From Wolfiporia cocos (lineage: Eukaryota; Basidiomycota; Agaricomycetes; Polyporales; Phaeolaceae), in assembly GCA_029448655.1 (NCBI GenBank), contig JACCLO010000002.1:4712001-4776000 (forward strand): a DNA stretch of 64,000 nt, in the 5' to 3' direction. The notes beneath the pieces were generated by a model that searched no databases, was not told the origin of the DNA, and was given only the letters and a program-made list of their open reading frames with translations. Of this stretch, positions 52,001 to 64,000 are shown one piece after another. How positions within the stretch are numbered: position 1 is the stretch's first letter; each line of letters starts with the position of its first letter. A program made the position numbers and the translations under genes.

Positions 52001-55000
52001 TCATCGCTTATATGGACTTGATTCGCGAGAGTTATAAGCTCTTGTAGACGTACGTTACTTGTTGCGAGCTCGGAGTTAGGCGAAACACCCAGCGGTAGCC
52101 CACGCCATAAGCCATCAAGCAAGCAAAGTGATGCCCGATGAACCGAGACAGCACTAGTACTATCTTTCATGAATAATCGGATAGCTTCCAATATCCGGCC
52201 TTCTTGTAATCGCAATTGTGCAGCTTCTGCGAACCGTCCCAGTTCTTCCAGAAGTGTCACACGAGCAATGTCCAAGCCGAAGTCGTCCATATACTCCAGT
52301 GCCTCTTCATCAGACTCGAACAGCTGCCGGGCTTGCCTGAGGACAATATCAGGTCACATCAAGAGAACGATTACTCGACCAGTGAACATATGACTTACTT
52401 CAGTTTGTGAATGCGCAGAAATTCAAGCCGTGAGACGTCAATGATGCTTTCCGCGACATTCTCATCCACGTCGCTCCTATGCGTCGTGACGACATCAACA
52501 GCTTGTTCGAATTCGCCTGCCTTTCGGTATGATTTAGCTGAGAGAGTGAATTCAGATGCTCGACGGTAGGCATCTCCAGCCTTCCCGTCGTCTCCACCCA
52601 TGGAATAGCATTCAGCTGCAATACGGTAGTATGCACGCTTTTCCCTTGCACCCGCATCTTTCGATTCGGCCGAGTTCCAGAATGCATCTGCTGCGTCGAT
52701 GAACGCAGTAGTGCGTTCCTCATTGTTGTCGCGCGGTTGCAGTGGCGTATTTCTTGCTTTTTCGCGGAGGTAGTATGCATGTGCTACAGCCTTCTCTCGC
52801 GGCATCGAAGCACGCTCGTAGCAGTGCTCTGCTTGCATGTAGCGCTTGTTGTTGAATAGGGCCAAGGCTGTTTTCGCCCATTCCTCAGGAGTAGAAGAAG
52901 TTGCAAGGCGAGGAACGTTGGAATCAGGCATACAAATCTCGATTTGCTCCTTGGATGTCCAGAAAATCTGTGTATTGTGAATGAAGAACATGTATGCGCG
53001 CACGAAACTGATTCGCCGTACCCTCATGGGATCGCCTTTATCGGAGCTATCTGCGATCCACAGGTTCTTTCTCGCTCTTGTGATTGCCACATAAAGAAAT
53101 TTCAGCTTAATACTGTTTTAGTCACGTGTGATTATGGGTGCAATCGCACTTACTTCACGACATACACCGTGGTGACGTGAATCGTCAAAATGGGGGGCCT
53201 TATGCAGTCTGGCATAATGTTCTGGAAGTGCATTCAATACGACTCTCCATCGAGTCGCATCGACGGTTGAATCTGCAAAGAAGTTGTACAGAAGTACCTA
53301 TCGACGTCGCATTATCAGATGTTGTCAACCGCTATGTAACTCTAGATCACTTACATCATTGAATTCGAGACCTTTGCTCTCATACAAAGTCCTGCATAGA
53401 TGATCAATCTCCACCCTCACATAACGACGGTGGAAACTCACATGATAAGGCCGATATCACCCACTTGTGCACGCAAACGATCACGGGCTGCGTCGTCACG
53501 GACCAGGATACCTAGCATCACCATGATCAGCACATCCATCCGTAGCATTTGAGGATTCCTGTACATTGATGAGCCCCAAACTCTATCTGTTCGCCTCTAG
53601 AATAGTGAGGATTGCGTGAGGGTATAATAATCGAAGACTTCTAATCCAGTGGCTTACGATGAACCGAACAAAAACTGCTCGTAGCGCACAGAGCTTTCAT
53701 CCCAGCCAGTGAAATATACAGGCTTGATACCTTCAATGATCCCTCGCTCCTCCGCAAGGTGATCGATAGCGTGTGGCCAAAATTGCGTGATGAGCTTGAC
53801 GACCGAGTGGGCACAATTGACTATCCCGGCATGGGAACGATAGTTTACACCCAGTTCAAATGATGCTGGTTGGATACGAGAAACTGAAGCCGAGGCTGCA
53901 CTTTCCTAAATCAAAGAGAAAGAGGTTGACCGACAGTATGATAGATACGAGTGAACACGTACCTCTACTCTATACAAAAACGCTTTCAGGTCGTTAAACC
54001 GGAAGGCACTCCCTACTGAAATTGTCTGAGCAGTATCGCCAGCCCAGAATAGCCCGCTTGCAGGATTCGTGCAAATGGTTCGTAGTACTATAATTTGAGT
54101 GAATATGTCTATTGGGGCCCACGTTAATTCATCATCACTGAATCATAACTAACCTAGGGCATCGATGAGCAAATTGTCTTGGGCCTCGTCTATGTATCTA
54201 CAGTGCCTCATGAGCGCACGTTGATGCACTAAATGGAAGATTCACTGACAAGAAATCCAACAGCCGTCCAGGCGTGCCTTTTTGACGCAGCCCGTTCAAA
54301 ACCGTGTGGGTTCTGTACAATTTCGTTAACATCTGCTCGACGTACTTCAAGAAACGCGAGACCTGTCGGCAGCATCGTAATCACCACGCTCTCGCTTGCG
54401 TTTGAGGTATACCATGAAGAGTGAGTAAATCAGCTCTCGCTGGTTGATAAATGTTCCCTGCGTGCGATGACTCAGGCCCAAGTATGCGTCTTTGTCGAGA
54501 TAGCCGGTTGCGCTATTCAGTGACAGTTCGGATCCTTTGATCACACCTATGCAAGTGTCATAATTATTCATGTAAGCTGTGGCGTGCCTGAGTAGGCACG
54601 CACCCATGAACTCCCCGAAAACCAGCGCAGGATCTATGCGGTATAATGAGACTTACATATTACCTCAGCAGTCCCGTGGAACGTACCGAGCCCCTTAGTG
54701 AGAGGCTGAGGGAAATGAGACCAATATGATTCGAGGAATACCCCGAAAGAGACAAATGAGGCTCTCCGCTGTTGCATGTAATCGCTAGACAGGAGTCTGA
54801 GATCGGCTGCTCCATCCGATTCCTTAGAAACCGACATAGAGTTGTTGAACTCTGCTTCCAACAAGCGGCATAGCTTGTGTGTGGCAATTGGTATCAACGC
54901 TTCGATTCTATGCTTCGGGGCTATTCACGCACCTGGTCAAACGTGACAAACATGGGGAAATGTTCATCTTGCAAATCCCCGTATCGCTTCGGCAAATCTC

Positions 55001-57545
55001 CCCGCCAATCAATCTCCTCGTCAAGATCAACGAGGCCTTGTTCCTGCTGGGCTTCTTTGGCTGCAGCGATCTTCTTGATCTCTTCAGGGGATTTGTTTGC
55101 TGCCGACAATGACTCATATAGCTTCACGAAGAACTCTTGGACTTTCTCTGCAAGGACTCGTGACTGCGTTACGAACATTTGCCGCGGCTTTGGCATAGTA
55201 TCTTGGTACATTTGCCACGAGCGTTCTATTCCCAGCATTTTGAATAGCATAGTCGTGGTTTTTCTGTGCGGAATACTGAGCGAAAGCTCGGGTTGTCTGA
55301 ATCGATTTACCCACCCTGTTCCACTTCTGCCAAGCACATAACATGATAGTGGATGCTCGATTATCTGTTTCTCTTGTGGGCTGATCCTCACGATCAGTAT
55401 ATTCACTTTGACAGAGAGAGTCAACGCACGAAACATCAAATACATGCACAATATCTTGATCTGCCAGAATACCTGTCACAAGTCATCAGACAAGTGGCTG
55501 CCCAAGGAACGAGCGAGCGCACTATTCAATAGAGCCTACAAATGTCCACGGCCATGTTCGGTCAGTTACCGCCACGCCTATGAAATAGCTGTAAACGTAC
55601 CTGTGAGAACGTCACATACTTCTCTAGTCTGCATAAAAGCCATTAGTGCGTGGTTCGCACCTGCATGCTACAGAAATAATAACATACACAAGAACTTCGT
55701 GAAGCTACATTGGTCCAATGGTGAGTGTTACGTATCATGCAACATGTGCGAACCATACTCACTTTTTCCAGATCATCTCGATGCAGATCCGGTAGCCGAG
55801 AAACTGGCGGCTCTGCTGGTGCAGGCACCTCCTCAGGTGACGGGAATGATGCTGGTAAGATGACATTCGCATATTCCCCGGACTTCGAGGGGCGGGAGCG
55901 GAAGGTACAACTGCAGAATATGGCGCGGTGAGAGGGCACAATGTGACACCACGAACTGTCCATCTCACCGTTTCTTGTATTCTTTCCCTTTGCGTCCGAG
56001 GTGATGGCCCACCCCGTCCCAGAAGCGACGATCTAGCTGAGCATGGGTATATATACCGAAAATCCTGATTACTGGGTCGATGTTTAGTTTTCTTTTTGAT
56101 GAGTCTCATTTTAGATGAGTACCTTGTCTTTCAACCTGAAGTGACAAAATGATGAGGAAAAGCTTGATCAATCTACGCAGAATGAAATATGCCTTACGTC
56201 GCTTTCGAATTCCGGAACGCAATCGATTTGATACTGTTGACCATTTCGTTAGCTTCAAGCTAGTCGTGCTGGTGGCGCAATATGGCACGCACGATGAGAC
56301 GCGAATCCCGCGTCATCTTAGCTTCGTAAATAGGAATCTCAGTCTCCGTGCCCGTAAGCGCCTTCTGGTTGTCATCAGAGAAGTGACCATTCGAAAGCTC
56401 GCTGTCCAATGAAGTGAACCCGAAGTTCACATCTTAACCTCAACACGTACCGTATCTTCTTGATGATGATTCTGAATAATTCCGAGTTGCGCTTCCGCGC
56501 CTGACGTAGGTCGGCATCGGCGCGCGTCGATACAAGTATCCGCCACTGTCCCAGACCATCTGCGCTATCGAAGTACAGAGCAGCGCGCATTGGTTGAATC
56601 ATTGGGAAGGCTTCCGGGGTCTCTGTTGTCACTTCAGCGGTTGTGGCGTCGTCTGGGGGATTTGGGTTTTCCCCAGATGCTTTGTGGTTGTCGTTGCTAT
56701 TGGTTTGAGGATGGATATAAGCGTTGTATATGGAATCCTTCATTTCGGGATCGCGCAGAATACAAAGGAAGTGCTACGGCGACTATGCTTCAGTGACAAA
56801 TCAACATTATGAAGCGGTGAACAAACCTGCAAATTGTATTTCTGCTCAGCTAGAATGTCTTGCACTAATGCACGGGCTTGCTCTTGGGTTGTCGGGACCC
56901 TGACACCCAGATGATTGAAGGGTTTCGGGTCCAAGGATCGAGTGTACGAACGGCCTTTCCTCATCTGTTTTCGCTGTTTCTGCGTCTGCCTTGTTGCAAA
57001 TTCAAAAATCCCATCGCCATCCTGATCTTCAGTAGGTGAGATCGGAGAAATTGGCGATCTCAAGCTTTCACTGGGGAGCGACGCATACGAGAGCGCTTCC
57101 AACACTGGTGGCGTAAGCTGTACAGAATGGCGGATGTTATACATATCGTCTTTGGAGAGGTTCTGCGAATGTAGCGAAAATAGAAATAGAGATAACCGAT
57201 CCAAAAGCTGTTGGAATGTCGATGCGAGAAATGCCTTGGCTTCGGTCGGGAAGTCGTTTTCGGCCCAGCTTGAGATCTTCTTGAACGCGCTATCGTTGAT
57301 AACTTTCGTCGAGGTCAGACAACGCTAAAGCCTCAATACTACATTGTCCTACCAGAGATCGCGAACGCAAACAGGGCAGGATCATGGCTCAGGACCTTCG
57401 CAAAAGTCTCAGAGCTCACTGTTTGGTTCCCGAGGTAACCTTCAAGGACGCCCTTGGCGATTTCGAGCGCGACCTCGCTTCCCAACAATAATGGGTCTAA
57501 CAAGCCTATGTCGAGCTTGGAGGGTTTCGGATAGGGACTGCGCAT
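49030..57545 (-). CDS. TRANK1-like SF1 helicase, paralogue B (complete, multi-exon)
   Basis: Superfamily 1 UvrD-like helicase/NTPase of the TRANK1-like group, expected at more than 2000 residues. The ATG is at 57543-57545 and the stop at 49030-49032. Readable landmarks in order: N-terminal helical domain, STRADADLRQ motif (about 56540), a 13-nt micro-exon at 56123-56135, Walker A GRSGTG/KTTTM split by an intron (about 55260-55340), Walker B IDEAQDN (about 54170), WAGDTAQTI (about 54030), ELGVNYRSH (about 53840) and AITRARKNLWIADSS (UvrD motif VI, about 53050). These are followed by helical-repeat-like sequence and a basic RGYRRRKKLRQLQ segment near 49650. The first intron is at 57303-57352. 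I saw no disabling change, but not every exon was traced. Role unknown. Confidence 0.8.
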
Positions 57546-58087
57546 GTTCGAAGCTGCAAAGATGAAGAAAGCGAACGCTTCGCCACAGTACTTATAGTGC
57601 TATGCACGCCTCGTGGTATGAACCTTATACAGCGAGGGAATATGTGACCGCGTACGAAGCTGTGGGTCCACACAAAGTTCAGTCAACCATCAGTCAGTCC
57701 AATGGTTGTAGCTGAATGCGAACTTCGAGCATAAGCTTCCTCCTGGCTATCATGAGCGCTGCCTACTAGGATATATAAAAGGGCGATGCAACACAGTACT
57801 TGGCTTGCGTAGAGCCACAATGGGCCAGGGGCAACTGGTTTGCAGACTTGGAATGGTCAACGACAGGCGCGCGTCGCGACGCGGTACGCGTGACCGTAAT
57901 GGTCACATGTTGTCGCCCAAGCCAAGTATAGCACATCCCCTGCACGTGGTTGCAACGACCTCATTCCAGCGTGCAAGTGCTCCTCCGTTCCGTCGACCGT
58001 CTCGTAACTTCTCGGTGAGTTCAATCGTTAGTAAGATCCCTTTCTATCTGAAATACTGCCATACTGACCTTGATTGTCGCGCAGAAC
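57546..58087. promoter_or_regulatory. Divergent promoter region between helicase B and the Rab gene
   Basis: 542 bp between divergent start codons. ATATATAAAA at 57771-57780 is a good TATA box for the plus-strand Rab gene. A probable 5'-UTR intron (ggtgag... near 58015 to gcag near 58084) ends just before its ATG. Confidence 0.6.
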
Positions 58088-59006
58088 ATGCCTCCTCCGC
58101 ACTATGACTTCTTAATCAAGGTGAGTGAGGGCTGCATAGGTCGTGGCGCAGTGACCCACTAACACGACGCACCCAAGTTGCTCCTAATTGGCGACTCTGG
58201 TAAGGGACAACGGCACGATTACTGCGTATGTCTGATCAATCGTGCTTTGCAGGTGTCGGAAAGTCATGTCTGCTCCTGCGGTTCTGTGACGACGCATGGA
58301 CGCCTTCTTTCATTACCACGATCGGGATTGACTTCAAAATCCGGACAATTGAGCTCGACGGGAAGCGTATCAAGCTGCAGATCGTTCGTGGCGCCCATAG
58401 CTTTCTAGTCCGTTGTTCTGATCAATCAACATCGCTCTACAGTGGGATACAGCTGGCCAGGAACGATTCAGGACCATCACGACCGCATACTACCGTGGCG
58501 CGAGGGATCTTGCTCGTGTACGACGTCACGGATGAGCGGTCATTCAACAGTATGTAGTACGCGCAGCTGGGATATCCGTTGACCTCTTACGTGTCCGTCC
58601 AGACATCCGCACATGGCATGCGAACATCGAGCAGCACGCATCCGAGGGCGTGAACAAGATTCTCATCGGCAACAAGTCAGACTGGACGGACAAGCGCGCC
58701 GTTACGGAGGAGCAGGGCCGCGAGCTTGCGAACGAGCTCGGCATCAAGTTCATGGAGACGTCGGCGAAGATCAATGAAGGTGTCGAGGAGGCGTTTTTCA
58801 CGCTGGCACGGTACGTTTCGTGCGCTCAGGGCGGTACGCCATGCAAAGAGCACTCTCTTACCAACCCAATACGCAACAGGGATATCAAGGCACGACTTAT
58901 CGACTCGCAACCAGAGGCTGCGGGCGCGGCGAGCGGAGCAACAGGCACGGATGGAGCTGTCAAGGTCAACCAGCCAGCAAACCAGGGCGCAGGCGGGTGC
59001 TGCTAG
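58088..59006 (+). CDS. SEC4: Rab8/SEC4-type small GTPase (apparent 2-base frameshift)
   Basis: Rab GTPase that directs secretory vesicles to the plasma membrane. Exons: 58088-58120, 58178-58199, 58253-58383, 58443-58549, 58603-58810 and 58880-59006. Landmarks: [11 protein letters not shown] start, P-loop GDSGVGKSC, switch I effector region [27 protein letters not shown], and a C-terminal GGCC geranylgeranylation motif. The exon 4 frame breaks between AYYRGA and [18 protein letters not shown] stands where family members need two more bases (GCGATGGGGATC-like). Since the gene should be essential and all else is intact, a sequencing or assembly error is likely, but a real mutation is possible. 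Confidence 0.85.
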
Positions 59007-59188
59007 ATGACGCCTTGCATGGTATATTGTACATACAATTGTCATGTTCTCACGAATATCTGGGCGGCGGACGTCCAGCATCACTATTTATGCCCCTGTA
59101 ATCACCGGAATCGCACTGTTGTTTGCTACATCAATAACAGCAATCTATACCCTCACGCACCGAACAAGCAGCAACAATGTCAGACAAG

Positions 59189-62067
59189 CTACTCTTCTGC
59201 GTCCACGATGGGCACGGAGGAGTTCCAATTTCCTCCCCACCATCGTTTGATCCGCTCGCCACCGTACTCCTCGTATTCCTCCTTGGTAACACCCACACGT
59301 TTGAACTCATCCGTTTTCGCAAACGCGGCCATGCCTTTCCACGTATCTAGGAACGGGTCTGCTGCGCGGACGATCTCAAGCGGCATTTCTGGCGGTAAGA
59401 TTGGCCGGAGCGTCGCTTGCAGACGCGGTAACAGTCCTGGGAGTTGTGAAGGCCCACCCGTAACGAAGACGTTCTATCGTGGGATTGTCTTCAGCCAATG
59501 TGAGGCTCGGGCGATGGCACACGTACCTTTACCAGTCGCCCCTTCTCCTGATCAGGGAAGCGGGATAGCACGCTCTGCAAGACCTCTCCAAGCCCTGCTG
59601 AATCGACGCCCGCCATATTGGGTGATAACCACGTCTCGCATACTCGCCACCGTTCGACGTTCAGGTGTATCCGTGCTTTCCCTAAATGTCGTGATTAGTG
59701 ACGGCCACAAGGAATTATGGACTAGCTCCACACCTTCGGCATCGCCATCATCGTATTGCGGTCGGAATGCAGAAAGGAGAGCAGATCTTTGTGCTGACAG
59801 TGCTGCATGTGTATGTTCGGTGGTAAATGAAGGATCATATTGCAGCAGCTTTTGTTCGACCGTCTGAAGATTGGCCAGATCTTCCTCCTCGTCAGATGAT
59901 GGCGCTGCTGTGTTCTATGAACGGAGTTCAGATCAATGTCTGTTGAAGAGGAACGGACGCACAATTTTGCGGTAGATTGCCCAGTCCGCATCATCAGCAC
60001 CGAACATGTCCTCTACTTCCCATTTCAGCCTCGATGTATGATATACACCCAGTACGACTACACTTACCTCCACTGGCCTTCCTCCGCTTCTTCGACACAC
60101 GGTCATCAGCGGCCAGGTTCGCGATGCTCTTCATCCTAGCCTGTGCGGCAGCGCTCTTCCTGTCTGAGAGCGCCACCTTCCTGCGATTTCGCTCCTTGAT
60201 CTTGTTCATGATCGTCTGCAAGCAAAAAATCCGCTCGACATCGATCAGAAGCCTATCTTTCAAAACGAATCACTGACCTCCTGCTCCTTTCGCAGTTTGC
60301 TCGCCCAGCCAGTCAAGTCGCGGTCACGCTCTTCCTCTTCGCGCCGCTCCACCGCCTCTCGCTCCTCCCGTTCACGCTCCTTCTCGCGCTTGGCACGCTC
60401 CCGTGCCTCGTAGCCTGCCTTCAGAAGTCGCTGCTTGCGCTTCTCTTTCAGACCGTCCTCATCCAGCTATGTATGCGAATCACTGCTGTGAACGATTGAG
60501 ACCGTCCGATTGCAGGGCGACGTACATCAGCATCAGGCACATCCAGCAGAGGGAACGATGGCGGCTCCTCCTTAAGGCCACGAGAATGAGTGCTTGATCA
60601 TGAAGGGACTACGCGTATTCGCACTCACATCCATTTCGTCTTCATTTGTTTCCTTCTTCCTGGTCTTCTTCAGATCGCCTTCCAGCTTCTTGATAGCGTT
60701 GTCCAACTCATCGTCATCCTCAAACCCTTCTTCCTGTAGAATGTTCTGTGGGACTAATTCAGTGGCAAGAACAGCCCAAGAATAGGCCATGCGTACTGCC
60801 CACTCTTTCTTGCTCTCCTCCTCCCGCCGTTCCCGCAGGCCAAGAAGGTACTGAAAGTCGTTCTCCTTCTGTACCAACTAAGAGCACGCGCAATATATCA
60901 ATAAGCGCTTGACGACGAAAGAAGAGAGATTGGCACCTTCTCCATCCTCGTCTTCGCCGCAATCTCCTGCAGCTTCCGGCCCTGCTCTCGCTTACGCTCC
61001 GCGATGCGCGCGAGCTCCTCCTCCGTCTTCTCCTCCGCCGTGGGCGCCGCATACGGGAACTGGACGATGCGCTCCGCCGCACGCAAGCCGAGCGGGTCCT
61101 TCAGCGCGCGCAGGCGCGCCGGGTAGTCCGCCGCGAACTCACAGAAGTTCTGGAGCATCCACTGCGGCGCGTCAGCGCCCCGTCGCACCCCTCGTCTCAA
61201 GAGAGTTGCGCGCTCACATTCGTCTGCGCCGCCGTCACGCGCGTGGGGAAGGTCGGATACTTGAGCTGGATGAGCTTGAGGAGGTAGTCCGTCGCCTGGT
61301 TCGCGCCCCACGGGATGCGTTTTGCGTGGCTCATGAGGCCCCTGCCGCCCATCACGGGCACGACGGACGTCGATGCGGAGTTGAAGGACACGACGAGGCC
61401 GTCCGCGGTGAAGGGCACGGGCGACGACGGGAGGTTGTTGTGGTAGAAGGACATGATGGAATCGACGCAGTATGCGACGGAGGGGACGCGGTATTGCTCG
61501 AACATGAGTTCCGTCGTGACTGCCTCATCTCGTCAGAAAGCATACACTCAGGCTGGAGAGACACACGTACGCGAGCGCGAGTGCAGCGGCGAGCAGAGGC
61601 GCTCCGTCATGAGCACGGGGTGCTCGACGGACTCCGCATCGATCCCCAAGTGGATGAACGCGTAGTCGAGGGCGTTTTCCTACATCTCCCGTGTCACAGA
61701 CGTTCACTCAGAACACACGGCACGTCCGCGCGGGCGAGGCAGACGCGGCACTCACCAGCGCGTCGAAGTTGAGCAGCACGTCCCCCTCCCACGGCGTCCG
61801 CGCCTGCGACTTCGCCCCGCCCTCGATGTCGATGCCGTCCCCGAAGAGGAGGAGCGGCTTGTTCGTCTTGCGCTCCTTGTATTTTGACACCGCGTTCGGC
61901 TGGCACTGCGGCGCCGCGGACGTGCAGAAGCCGAAGCGCAGCGTGGTCGAGCCGTTGTCGATGATCAGCGGGGTCTCCCGTCCCCGGTGCTCGTCGTACG
62001 ACAGGACCGCGGGGAGGGTCGGCAGCGATGCCTTTGGCACGGGCGTGATGTGCAAACTGTCGGACAT
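59189..62067 (-). CDS. ARP5: Actin-related protein 5 (INO80 complex subunit)
   Basis: Actin-fold subunit of the INO80 chromatin-remodelling complex, nuclear. The start is the ATG at 62065-62067 (MSDSLHITPVP) and the stop is at 59189-59191. Landmarks: LIIDNGSTTLRFGF (first phosphate loop, near 61960), DYAFIHLGID and HPVLMTE (about 61600-61660), YCVDSIMSFYHN and VVSFNSASTSVVPV (about 61340-61470). Then comes the long charged ARP5-specific insertion with ARIAERKREQGRKLQEIAAK and KENDFQYLLGLRERREEE (about 60280-61020), VFVTGGPSQLP (about 59460), and the C-terminal GGERIKRWWGGNW near 59240. Several introns of about 50-60 bp interrupt it. It is convergent with the Rab gene, with 182 bp between their stop codons. 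Confidence 0.88.
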
Positions 62068-64000
62068 CAAAGGCCAAGGAAGGGAACTACCAGTATACAG
62101 ATGGAAGCGAGAGGGAAGCTAGTGGCGACTTGGAGGCGCTGAGAAACCTTGCAAGTGATGCAGATGTTTGAACTTCGGATGACCGCTCCCAGCACCAATT
62201 CCGGCGGCGTACCGCTCAGCTCCAGACACATCGACCACGAAAGTAGAGAATACATGGAGATGAGTGCTTCACACCATTGATGGTCGCTGTCACATACTGC
62301 ACCGCTGACCGAGTATGTCTTGAGAGCGCGATCGCGTTCAGTGTCGGGAATTGCCTTTTATGGTGACCATAACGCAGTGGCTGCCTCGACAGCAACTCGT
62401 TCTCACTGTTTCCATCAAACTTTGACTATGCTTGAGGCCATCTATGATTCTATGATGGCTGCGCACGTAGCAATGCTATACCCCCTAACGTCAAGTAATG
62501 GCGTGGATGTCAAGCCGCCCAACGCCACTATCTCGTACAAAGGCTGGCGAGTACGACGCTCATTCACAGCTGCGTCAAGTCAAACAGTAGTGTGTCCATA
62601 GCTCACGCCACTTATCACGTAGGTGCGATTGGTTTGACAGACGGTGCGCTGAACGTTGGGCTGCGTTATTGCATTGTAGAGCCCATGTGTGGCGTTTGCC
62701 ATATCCACGGCCGAGTGGCGATGCCAGCATCCGAGACGCGCGTATGCACTGGACTCTACTTAAATACATACCACCAAGCCGCACAATAATTGTCCATCGA
62801 CCCCGGGGACACACAGACAAAAGCCAATATCCACTTGCACCGTACCCGGGTGCTGTGCGCACAGCTACGCACAGGCAACATGCAAAACCAATCTACGATA
62901 TCACAACCAGACGTCGACACCGCCTGAATATACGATCAATCAACGGGTCTCCGCGCACAAGCATGCATCGGTCGACGCGACGATGCCACGTCGTGTCTCG
63001 CCTGACATCATCGCAGCGCTATGCGCTACGCACGGCATCGCGCATCTGCCAACTGCCTCGGACCCTATCCGCATCTGAGCCCTCGCTCGCCCGGCCTGCC
63101 GACGCGCGCCCGCGATCCCGTCCCGCACGCGGCGCGTCACCGACGGCAAGGCGTGCACGAAGCCCGAGCGCGGTGAGGCAAGGATGTCGTGATCGACCAG
63201 CCGTCTGAATCGGCTGCTGCGCGCGTTGTGGCGTCGGGCGTAGACGCGCGCCGCACACTGAGGATCAACGTCCCGCCCTGTGCTCGTCGAGCCTGATCTT
63301 TGTGGCCGGCCCACTTGCTGCGCAGATCGGGGGTGCGCGCGCACGCACCCCAGACACTACCCCGCGGCCCGCACAAGCGCCGCCGCCTCAGCGTCGAGTT
63401 CTGCCCGAGTTCGGGCGAAGAAGCAGCCATAGCGACGGAGCGACGGCCACATCGGGATACAAGCAAAAGCACAAGCACGCGCACAAGCCCTGCGGCACCT
63501 GACCCATCCAGTGAACCAGTGACCAGCGACCAGCGACCCGCCCCGTTTCAGCGGGCCCGTCCAAGCCGCGGCGGCGGCGTTCTAGCCTCTGTCGTCGAGC
63601 GAGTGCCACTGCAAGCGAGCCGTGCGCACGATCGATCCGCGACGCGTTCCGGCCACGGCTTATATCCGAGCTCTTCACAGTGGAGCGATCGCCCGTGCCC
63701 GTGCGTGCGCAGCATCGGCGTATCGAAGGGCGTCGACAAGAGAAACCTGCACGGCCGGCGAGGCTGGAGCCGGGGTGCTAGAACCGTCTGTGATGCGTTG
63801 TGTAAGAGATTCAAATCGCGGTGGCGATGATTGCGAGTGGGTGCTGCTGTCGCGATGCTTGATGGGGGTTCGCGGATACGCAGTGCTGTATGTTTGCGAC
63901 CAACGAGGGACCGCCTTCGTGAGTCGTGGCTTCAATGGTCGACGCCCCGCCCGGAGCTTTGTTATAGCATAAGCAGATCGCTGATAACATGAAGCGTGCT
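62068..64000. other. Right end of window, no gene recognised
   Basis: The first few hundred bases should hold the ARP5 promoter. A CTTAAATAC word near 62760 could be a TATA-like element of a plus-strand gene to the right. 62.9-63.9 kb is GC-rich with many chance frames on both strands, none with recognisable motifs. Confidence 0.4.

Noticed and set aside
59007..59867. 286-codon plus-strand frame after the Rab gene
   Set aside because: Antisense to the 3' part of ARP5 and its introns; no recognisable protein.
60909..61772. 287-codon plus-strand frame
   Set aside because: Antisense to ARP5 exons, low-complexity Pro/Ser/Arg composition typical of a shadow frame.
62940..63970. Overlapping GC-rich frames on both strands
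   Set aside because: Six-frame openness is expected at this GC content; no domains, no splice-consistent gene model.

Overview
This is a nuclear window from a filamentous fungus, most likely a basidiomycete of the Agaricomycetes. The evidence is short (about 50-60 bp) GT-AG introns, an intron-rich Rab8/SEC4-type GTPase gene, an ARP5-type gene, a large TRANK1-like superfamily 1 helicase, and a chromodomain Ty3/Gypsy retrotransposon carrying a dUTPase. I cannot name the species.

Layout. (1) 1-2646: the N-terminal part of a TRANK1-like helicase gene on the minus strand, running off the left edge. (2) About 3.0-48.2 kb: a transposon island. It holds one full-length, very young Ty3/Gypsy element (16295-26218, 5-bp target duplication CATCC, LTRs differing at one site in 662), about 25 solo LTRs of at least ten families (most with perfect 5-bp target duplications), two Tc1/mariner elements, a non-autonomous hAT-like element, a long-inverted-repeat element, a minisatellite, and decayed pieces of host genes (SEC61 alpha, an FAD monooxygenase). 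Insertions are nested up to three deep below the outermost LTR, and the target duplications let the order of events be read. (3) 49030-57545: a second, apparently complete TRANK1-like helicase gene in the same orientation as the first. The island therefore sits between two tandem paralogues. (4) 57546-62067: a divergent promoter region, then a Rab8/SEC4-type GTPase gene on plus and an ARP5-type gene on minus, convergent with each other. (5) 62068-64000: no gene recognised.

The Gypsy element is encoded on the minus strand: 5' LTR (25557-26218), primer-binding site, an extra 307-codon ORF, gag with a zinc knuckle, then pol (protease, RT, RNase H, integrase, chromodomain, dUTPase), polypurine tract and 3' LTR (16295-16956). 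The 11 nt just inside its 5' LTR are the exact reverse complement of an 11-nt stretch 34 nt downstream of the LTR TATA box, which points to Tf1-like self-priming instead of tRNA priming.

The most unusual non-coding signal is in the solo LTRs. Many of the TGTCACAG...TGTGTCA families carry, at a fixed place just after the TATA box, a perfect 8-9 bp inverted repeat with a near-invariant CTTACA loop whose arms change in a compensatory way between copies. A second covarying inverted repeat with a TTTAG loop lies upstream of the TATA box.
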